Origin: Candidatus Albibeggiatoa sp. nov. NOAA
Lineage (GTDB): Bacteria; Pseudomonadota; Gammaproteobacteria; Beggiatoales; Beggiatoaceae
Assembly: GCA_025800385.1 (NCBI GenBank)
Contig: JAOXRS010000257.1
Location: 124,001-188,000, forward strand
Reading direction: 5' to 3'
Length of the DNA: 64,000 bases
Shown here: positions 45,791 to 52,900 of the stretch, one piece after another
How positions within the stretch are numbered: the stretch's first letter is position 1
How the letters are laid out: every line of letters begins with the position of its first letter
Position numbers and translations under genes: made by a program
The notes under the pieces: generated by a model
Told to the model about the DNA's origin: nothing
What the model saw: the letters and a program-made list of their open reading frames with translations, nothing else
The model's database searches: none

Positions 45791-47662
45791 ATGGAAATAG
45801 AAGCTGAAAAACAAGAACAACGAAAACACCTTGTAAAACACATAGCAGAGTATTTTAATTCAACAGAATTAAATAGACTCTATCACAGTTTATTAGGTGA
45901 ACGCCCTACTGTGACTAAAGATGATGCTATTTTAGATTTAGTCGGTTATTTTGAAAGAAGAAATAACTTTGAAGAACTGATTGTTGAGTGTGAAAAGGAA
46001 CGTCCCTATGTTGAATGGAGAGTTGGGATATACCATAAAGAAGCACAACAACATTCCATTGGTACAGAGCCAGCACAAACAAGCTCATGCTCCCCAAAAA
46101 CACCTGAGCAACACCCTAATATAAATAATAAGCCCCAGGAAACACAACCAAATTTTACTAATGAAGATAACTTCAATAGTGAATCAGCTTGTGGAAGCTG
46201 TCGACATTATGAAAGTTCTTCTAGTAATGGTGGATTACCAAATGAAGATACAATCAAACAAGAAACTTCGCAACAATCATCTGACAATCATTCTCAGACA
46301 AGCCAAGCCTATGAAAGTGAAGAAATAAATAATAATCTTTCAGCAGAGAAAAGCCATTCTCAAAAATATAGTACAAGTAATTCTCCATTAAGTGATAAAA
46401 CTAATAATACCCAATGGAATGAGTCAGAGGCTAATCAAGAGTCTGCACCCTTTCAGGAAACTCAAGCCAATACGTATAATTCTCCTCCACAAAATGATGG
46501 TGTAAATAATACACAACCTAAGCAAGATAGCTCTTCAAAAGCATCATCTACAACTAATAACCATACTACGACACAAGGTGGGATGGATTCAGAATTAAGC
46601 TCTGAAGCTGAGATTAAGCAATTTATTCAAACTAATGTCTGCAAAATCAGATGTTCTGATGAAAACGGTAACTTTGAATATGGAACAGGCTTTTTCATTG
46701 ATGAGCACCTTGTTTTAACTTGCTTTCACTGTATTGGTGATAGAGAAACAGAAAGCTTTTATAACAATATTGAGGTTTCTGATAATAACCAGAAATGTTT
46801 TGCTCATGTTGTTCAATCCTCACCTGAAAATGATTTTGCCATATTATATGCAGAAAAATCACTATGCTCGTCTTTTGAAATTCCAGATAAAAAAACCTCT
46901 CTCAAATATTTAATTCGAAATATTGACGTTTACGGGTATGGGTTTGGTCTTACGGTAAATGAAGGTGATGAGGATACTATCTTTCAGCTCATGGATAACC
47001 GAGAAATTGTTGCTAAATACTGGGGAAGAGAAGGATTGCAAAGCTTAAATCATCCTGATGTTTTAAAGTTAAAGTCAGAAAAACATATTTATCCAGGACA
47101 AAGTGGTTCTCCTTTAGGCATCATTGATGATAACGGAAAATTCTGCTTAATTGGGATGTTGCAGGGAGATCATCCTGTAGAATTAAGTGACTCTGATGAT
47201 CTTAGGGTTGAAATTTATGGCTTGCCTATTGAAAAAATCAGGCAAAAAATTCCTTCTGTTGGGCTTTCAGGTAGTAGTGAGCTAAAATTTGAGAAAGTGA
47301 CAAAAAAGACTAAGAGGCCATTTCAAATTACAAAAATGCCAATTACTGTAAATATGTCTAATGTATATATCGATCAAAAATTGGATGGTATTAATTATGG
47401 TGATGCTTCTTCTTTAGCTAGGATATTTGGGGGACGATTGCCAACTAAAAAAGAGTGGGAAATTGCTCAAAGGCAAGGCAAAATTATTACACAAGCAGGG
47501 ATTAAAGAGTGGATTGAGCCACAAGAAGAAGATGGTGAGCGTGTTTATCCTCTTATTGAATGTATAGAGTGCTCTGGGACTAAGAAAGTTATTACAATGA
47601 ATCACCGTCCTGAAGCAAAACGTAAAACGTATGGCTTAAGAGTAGTCAAAGACCTAGATTAA
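45791..47662 (+). CDS. EAD-like/trypsin-like protease/FGE-like fusion (conflict-system effector candidate)
   Basis: The 623-residue protein has three parts. Residues 1-75 (HLVKHIAEYFNSTELNRLYHS, TKDDAILDLVGYFERRNNF) look like an effector-associated (EAD1-type) death-fold adaptor. A ~195-residue Ser/Asn/Gln-rich disordered linker follows. Residues ~272-490 are a trypsin-like domain with H313 (LTCFHCIG), D348 (ENDFAIL) and S438 (GQSGSPLGI), a complete triad. The C-terminus (~515-623) resembles a truncated FGE-sulfatase/C-type-lectin fold (RLPTKKEWEIAQ, GIKEWIEP, TYGLRVVKDL). EADs, trypsin and FGE-like domains are known to recombine in bacterial conflict systems. No signal peptide, so the protease acts in the cytoplasm. 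Its gene is followed 10 bases later by trypco2, its expected companion. Confidence 0.83.
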   Translation: MEIEAEKQEQRKHLVKHIAEYFNSTELNRLYHSLLGERPTVTKDDAILDLVGYFERRNNFEELIVECEKERPYVEWRVGIYHKEAQQHSIGTEPAQTSSCSPKTPEQHPNINNKPQETQPNFTNEDNFNSESACGSCRHYESSSSNGGLPNEDTIKQETSQQSSDNHSQTSQAYESEEINNNLSAEKSHSQKYSTSNSPLSDKTNNTQWNESEANQESAPFQETQANTYNSPPQNDGVNNTQPKQDSSSKASSTTNNHTTTQGGMDSELSSEAEIKQFIQTNVCKIRCSDENGNFEYGTGFFIDEHLVLTCFHCIGDRETESFYNNIEVSDNNQKCFAHVVQSSPENDFAILYAEKSLCSSFEIPDKKTSLKYLIRNIDVYGYGFGLTVNEGDEDTIFQLMDNREIVAKYWGREGLQSLNHPDVLKLKSEKHIYPGQSGSPLGIIDDNGKFCLIGMLQGDHPVELSDSDDLRVEIYGLPIEKIRQKIPSVGLSGSSELKFEKVTKKTKRPFQITKMPITVNMSNVYIDQKLDGINYGDASSLARIFGGRLPTKKEWEIAQRQGKIITQAGIKEWIEPQEEDGERVYPLIECIECSGTKKVITMNHRPEAKRKTYGLRVVKDLD

Positions 47663-47672
47663 GGAGTGTAGA

Positions 47673-48005
47673 ATGAAGCCAATCAAAGTTGTAATTGAAG
47701 GTGGTGCTGATGGTAAAACCAGCGGCGATAAGTCAGGAAGGTCAAATAAGAAGCTAAATAAGTTAATGGTTGATTTGCCTGAACTACTTGCTGAGTTACA
47801 GAGTTCTGCAAGTAAGAGTATTAATACGAAAAGTACGCTTACTGTAGAGTTACAGGCGAGCTTGTCTTTATATGAAGAAACAGGTGGTGATGCAACAATT
47901 GGTATCCCTGTTCTTAAGTTTGGAGGTGGGGTAAAAGGCATTGAGACTGAATCTAGTAAAGTTGTATTAACGTTAAAAACTGAGATCGAACCTACTAAGA
48001 AATGA
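47673..48005 (+). CDS. trypco2 (trypsin-co-occurring domain 2) protein
   Basis: The 110-residue protein carries the trypco2 pattern: a helix near LNKLMVDLPELLAELQSSAS, then a beta-rich half STLTVELQASLSLYEETG, IGIPVLKFGGGVKGIETES and KVVLTLKTEIEP. This small domain is known from computational surveys as a standing companion of trypsin-like proteases in predicted immunity and cell-death operons; its exact role (cofactor, inhibitor or membrane platform) is not established. Here it follows the EAD/trypsin gene after 10 bases with AAGGAG, and the operon ends at a terminator 39 bases later. Confidence 0.82.
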   Translation: MKPIKVVIEGGADGKTSGDKSGRSNKKLNKLMVDLPELLAELQSSASKSINTKSTLTVELQASLSLYEETGGDATIGIPVLKFGGGVKGIETESSKVVLTLKTEIEPTKK

Positions 48006-48043
48006 TTGTAAAAAGTTAATTCCTATGTATTTTTACTAATAGT

Positions 48044-48086
48044 GGCCTCGATTTTTGTATTGAAAGATTGAGGCCTATTTTGTTAT
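48044..48086 (+). terminator. terminator of the protease/trypco2 operon
   Basis: GGCCTCGATT pairs with GATTGAGGCC (two wobbles) around a short loop and is followed by TATTTTGTT, 39 bases after the trypco2 stop. Confidence 0.8.
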
Positions 48087-48111
48087 TTGAACTGCCAATA
48101 AAGTCATAACC

Positions 48112-48213
48112 ATGCCTAAATCAACTGATAGCCACTCAATACAAATTATGAATGTACCAAATAATTCACAAAAACTATATGGAGTCAAAATAATCCCTAT
48201 AAAAGTCAATTAA
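48112..48213 (+). pseudogene. remnant of a second copy of the 43005-45755 gene 3' end
   Basis: A 33-codon frame ends in LYGVKIIPIKVN, which aligns without gaps to the last 24 residues of the coiled-coil/OmpA-like protein (TFGVKLIPIKTD). The upstream part IQIMNVPNNSQK also matches IYIRDVIDKSAQ in strand pattern. So the end of a paralogous gene lies just past the operon terminator, pointing to a former tandem copy or cassette exchange at this spot. Confidence 0.6.
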
Positions 48214-48647
48214 AGATAACATAACTCTTAATAATCGACCCAGTCGAGATAATCGAGCCTTGGTACTACTGTTTATAAAAAATGTCTCGATTGATTATTT
48301 TAAAGTCGAGGCAGGTCGAGTCGTACTATATTACGGGCTATTACACTGGACATTCAGGTTATTATGCACAATAGGCCAAAGTATGCAGCGACTTCAGCCT
48401 GAGCATTTAACAAAACATACACATCCTGCTTATATGAATGGTGGGTCTCATGAACATCATATTCAAAATTCTGGTGGGTGTATTCGACTAATGCAGCTTC
48501 TGATTACGATCATAGAGTCGCTACAGGTGTTTAAGAATCTAACAAAACAAGGCGTGGCGGTTCACATTCTTATGAATGATGGGATGAGTTTAAGTTCAAA
48601 TGAGATAATACAGATTATTAATCAAGCTATTATCTCGTTATTATTTA
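48214..48647. other. boundary region with TCGA-rich repeats and a doubtful ORF
   Basis: This region contains CGACCCAGTCGA at 48236 (the inverse of a sequence at 34486) and several further TCGAG words. A plus-strand frame runs from here to 48679 (MQRLQPEHLTKHTHPAYMN from ATG 48382, then GGSHEHHIQNSGG) and overlaps the end of the next minus-strand gene. It lacks a clear ribosome site and family, so I leave it as a possible small or decayed gene. Confidence 0.4.
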
Positions 48648-49811
48648 TTATTCAAAACAGACAATACCATAAGACATGACACCTTCTTTTGTATCCGCAT
48701 TAGGTGCAATATTGGCCGTGATAATACCGCCTTGTGCTGATTTAGATGTGCTGGATTGAACTACCGCATCATCGACCTGTTCTGAAAATGCTTCTAAACT
48801 ATCTTTAAAATTTGTTGATACCAATATTCGACTATTCATCAGCAGAGAAGGTAATTTTGCTACACTCCAACCAAGCAGTACACCTTGAGGAAAATGAGTT
48901 AAAGGGTAAAATTTAACAACGCCTTTAGTAGAAAATAGTGGTGTTAGTATGTCTAAAGTATAGTGTTCTGATCGGCTAGCAATATGCCCAACATAAATAC
49001 CAATAGTTTTGCCTGTCTTATCTTTAAGAGGTGGAGGTATCACAGCTTGAGGGTTATTTGATGTGATGCTGTGTTTAAAAAAAGTTGATAGTTTGCCTTC
49101 TATCATTTTGTGAGATTCGTAAACAATATGTTCGTTGCTCATATTAAATACAAGATAGTGCTGCCCATACTGCGTTAGAAAAACATGTCTTACTAATTCG
49201 TAAATTAATTCTTTAACAATAAATCCAAGAACAATATTTACATTTGTACCTACTTTCACTAATAAACCCAGTCTCCGCATTACTCTTATTATTTTTATTT
49301 CTGACTCTGTTAAACCTTCCGTCTCAGGAATAAGTTTTTCCTCTTCTTCTAATGTCTGCGAGCCTTCCAGACCAATACTGACAATACCTATTTTCTGAAT
49401 ACAGGCTTCTAATTCATCATGCCATGCATCTGAGTTGTTTTGACGCTTAATAATGTCTAACAAGGTTTTTAAATCGTGAAGATGCTCCTTGATTAACTTC
49501 TGTATTTCATGACCTCTTGCCTGTATAAAACGTTGTGCTTTGGTTGGTTCTAGTGCATATACAACTGAACCTTGGTGTATAGGAATAGGGAAAGGTGCCG
49601 ATAATTCAAATTCTTTAGAACAAGTGTCTACTTCATTTGGGAGTTGTAAATATAATGCTATTTTTTTATCTAACTCTTTGAGACCTTCTTCACCTTGTGC
49701 AAGTAGGCGTTGAAAATCAATATTGCAATGTTGCGTTCCATATTCAGCAAAACTTTCTAAACCTAGATCATCTGCCAAGTGGCTTAAGGAAGGTGAGCAT
49801 GTCTCGGTCAT
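48648..49811 (-). CDS. hypothetical protein of 387 residues downstream of the tape measure gene
   Basis: I do not recognise this protein. It is soluble, with a helical N-terminal half (FQRLLAQGEEGLKELDKKIALYL, KLIKEHLHDLKTLLDIIKRQ), a short hydrophobic stretch near the middle (TNVNIVLGFIVKELIYELVRH), then a beta-rich part (GQHYLVFNMSNEHIVYESHK, IGIYVGHIASRSEHYTLDIL). It is in the position where P2-like phages have U and D, but shows no likeness to them. It may be the last gene of the tail operon or a separate cargo gene; 168 bases separate it from the tape measure gene. Confidence 0.6.
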   Translation of the reverse strand: MTETCSPSLSHLADDLGLESFAEYGTQHCNIDFQRLLAQGEEGLKELDKKIALYLQLPNEVDTCSKEFELSAPFPIPIHQGSVVYALEPTKAQRFIQARGHEIQKLIKEHLHDLKTLLDIIKRQNNSDAWHDELEACIQKIGIVSIGLEGSQTLEEEEKLIPETEGLTESEIKIIRVMRRLGLLVKVGTNVNIVLGFIVKELIYELVRHVFLTQYGQHYLVFNMSNEHIVYESHKMIEGKLSTFFKHSITSNNPQAVIPPPLKDKTGKTIGIYVGHIASRSEHYTLDILTPLFSTKGVVKFYPLTHFPQGVLLGWSVAKLPSLLMNSRILVSTNFKDSLEAFSEQVDDAVVQSSTSKSAQGGIITANIAPNADTKEGVMSYGIVCFE

Positions 49812-49979
49812 GAGAAACCCCGTTAGTCTTAGCTATAAATTAAAATGAATTTGTCATTAAAATATACTAATAAAGATGGGTTTTTACAAAATTTATTTCA
49901 TAAAAAAATAGATGGGTATTGAGGTTTTGAAAGAGCTGCACATTGTGGTCAACATGCAGCAGAGTATGGAGGAGACTGA

Positions 49980-52900
49980 TTAAATGTCGTATAACGCGTC
50001 ACAAAGTCCGTCGTTAACTTCCATTTTGAGTTTTTCTAATACAATGTTAGCAATTTCTTTTGCATCTTCGACACTGGCTGCCGTTTCAATATTGATATGA
50101 ATATCACCAAAAGTCACTTGTTTGCCTTGGCTTAATGCAGGGGCTTCTACTGTTGTTTGCACCTGAGTGGGTGCAGCTGTTTTAGTGGTCGACGGTTCAA
50201 CTGTAGGTAATGTCTGTGTCGTTGGTGTATCTAACTCACTGATTAGATCGCTATGTGGTAACGATGGTTCTGAAAAATTAAATACAGACGGTGTTTCAAT
50301 CTCTGCTGGGCTATGCGGCAAAACAGGTGCTTTATCTTCAAGCATTTCTTCAAAAGAAGGTTGTTTGATAGCAGATATATTTTTAGGAATTCTGGTATCA
50401 GGCTCACCACCCAAAAATAGATTAAATGCTCCATCCAAAACACCATCAATTAAGTTTCCTGGGGCTTGTACAACTTTATGTAGTGCTGAAGAGGCTTTTT
50501 CCCCAATGCTTCTAGGTGCTTGAGTGTGAGATTCAGGTATTAAATCTGATTCTATGATATTAGAAATATCACTCAGCTCTTCTGGCAAGTAAGTTTTTAC
50601 TTCATTTAATATTGGAGAATATGATTGAGTTTTTATTTCATCCATTTGCTTTTGTAATTCAGCAACTCCAGCATCTTGTTTCAATGGAGTTGGTGCAGTA
50701 GATAATCTGGCCTTCATGTCATCCATTTGTTTTTGTAATTCAGAAGTTCCAGTATCTTGTTTTAATGGAGTTGATGCAGTAGATAATCTGGCCTTCATGT
50801 CATCCATCTGCTTTTGTAATTCAGCAACTCCAACATCTTGTTTCAATGGAGTCGATGCAGCAGATAAGTTCGCCCTTGCTTCATCCATTTGTTTTTGTAA
50901 TTCAGAAGTTCCAGTATCTTGTTTCAAGACAGTGGAGCTGAGTTCCTCAGCTTGTTTTTGCAAATCAGAGAGAGCTGTATTTTGCGTTAATAAACTAGTT
51001 AGTTCCTTATCTGGATTAAATGATTGAAAAACCTCTTGAAAGTTAGTAGTTGGGCTTGATGGTGTAGATTCTATTGCTGTTTGATGAACAACAGGTGTTT
51101 CCAATATATTCTTAGATAAGCCTGTAACAGTTTGAGGGTCTATTGTAGGCACTTCTAATAGTTGCATAGTGCCTAAATCATAGATTGATGTATTTGGTAA
51201 GCTAACACCTGCTTCAGTATAAAAATCTGATGTAATTAAAGATTTTGGATCATTCCCCATTAATTCAATAATAACAGGTTGTTCCAAGCTCTGATTTATA
51301 TCAGTTTGAGTTTTATTAGAAACTTGAGTCGATTCATGCACTACTTTTGTAGGTGCGGCAATATTATTAACTGCCTCTGTTGTTGATATAGCATTATTTT
51401 CTTCTGATGAAAAAACTGATGCTATACTCTCTTGAGTTTTATTAGATACCTGAGTCGATTCATGCACTACTTTTGTAGGAGCTGCAATATTATTAACTGC
51501 CTCTGTTGTTGATACAACATTATTTTCTTCTGATGAAAAAACTGATGCTATACTCTCTTGAGCTTTATTAGAAACTTGAGTCGATTCATGCACTACTTTT
51601 GTAGGAGCTGCAATATTATTAACTGCCTCTGTTGTTGATACAGCATTATTTTCTTCTGATGAAAAAACTGATGCTGCACCATCCCATAACCATTTTCCTG
51701 TATCAGTAATGGATTCCCCTGTTTCAAGAGCCCATTGACCAAATCCAAAGCCAACATATTCTTCAATAGTATCCTGAAATGCTTCGCGATTGTTTTCATA
51801 AAGGTTCGAACCAATCACCCAACCAATCCCCCCCGCTACTCCTGCACCACCTGCAAGTCCTAACCTGCCTAAGGGGGTCTTTAAGAGTTGGCCAACAGGC
51901 TGATTCAACATACCGAACATCTTACCTAACATTGTTACAGCTGTTTTGACTAAGTTTGATAATAGGCCAATAAACTTTGTTGCGAAGCTTTTGGCTGTTG
52001 ATAAGATGCCCACAAAGCTTGCACCTAGTTTTCCACCAAATTTATAAATAGCAAATAATACAGCTCCAAGTCCTCCAGATACAATGAGAACTAAACCTAG
52101 TTTACCCCAAAAGCTGCCATGCCATATGTTAGCGATAGACTCAAAAACGCGTGCAACTTTATCCCTAAATACAAAAATGGCAAATGCAAAAAGAGCAAGA
52201 GCGGCAATAGGAAGGCCAACACCTGTAACAATCACACCAAAGAAAATCAATAGTGCAGGCAATATACTCAGAAATGCTGTAATACCAGCTTGAGCCCATA
52301 CAGGCATCTTCTCCCAAAAAGCAGCAAGCGCGATAATACCTGCTCCAATTGCAGTCACGACTAGTGCAGGAATACTAACTAATTTTGTAGCAACTAAGGC
52401 CACAACAGCAAAAATACCAAAAACTACGCCTATTGCAATCTTGCTCCAATTTGGCAGCTCACTCCAATAATCATAAACAGCTTGGCCTAATGCAATGACT
52501 TCATCTTTAAATTTGTACAATGCAAAAGCGACTGCAGCAATCAAAAACAAGACAGGAAAGAATGATGTAATAAATAACACCATAGGCAAACTCATCATAC
52601 CAATTTTAACTGCTACAAAAAATGCTCCGACTAAAACGGCTAAATTAATTAAATGTTCTGTAGGTATATTGCTGAAAAATTTACCAACAGATACAATGAC
52701 TTTAATTAACTTACTTGCAAGCCATATGATATGCGTTAATGCTTTGCCAATAATTTCTCCAGCTTTCTCACCAAACTTAGTAAAATCTTTTACACTTGCA
52801 GATGATCCTTGTAAATAATCTGAAATTGGACGAAGTGCTTGTTTTATCGGCTCAATTGCTTTGTTAAATGAACCGAATGCTCTTATAAACCCATTAGATA

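Noticed and set aside
48260..48679. 139-codon plus-strand ORF with GGSHEHHIQNSGG
   Set aside because: It overlaps the end of the minus-strand gene at 48648, has no clear ribosome site, and I could not tie it to a family; kept only as a remark in the intergenic entry.
50167..50523. Plus-strand ORFs within the tape measure gene (also at 50716 and 52495)
   Set aside because: They are antisense shadows of the repetitive coding sequence, with no ribosome sites or family matches.
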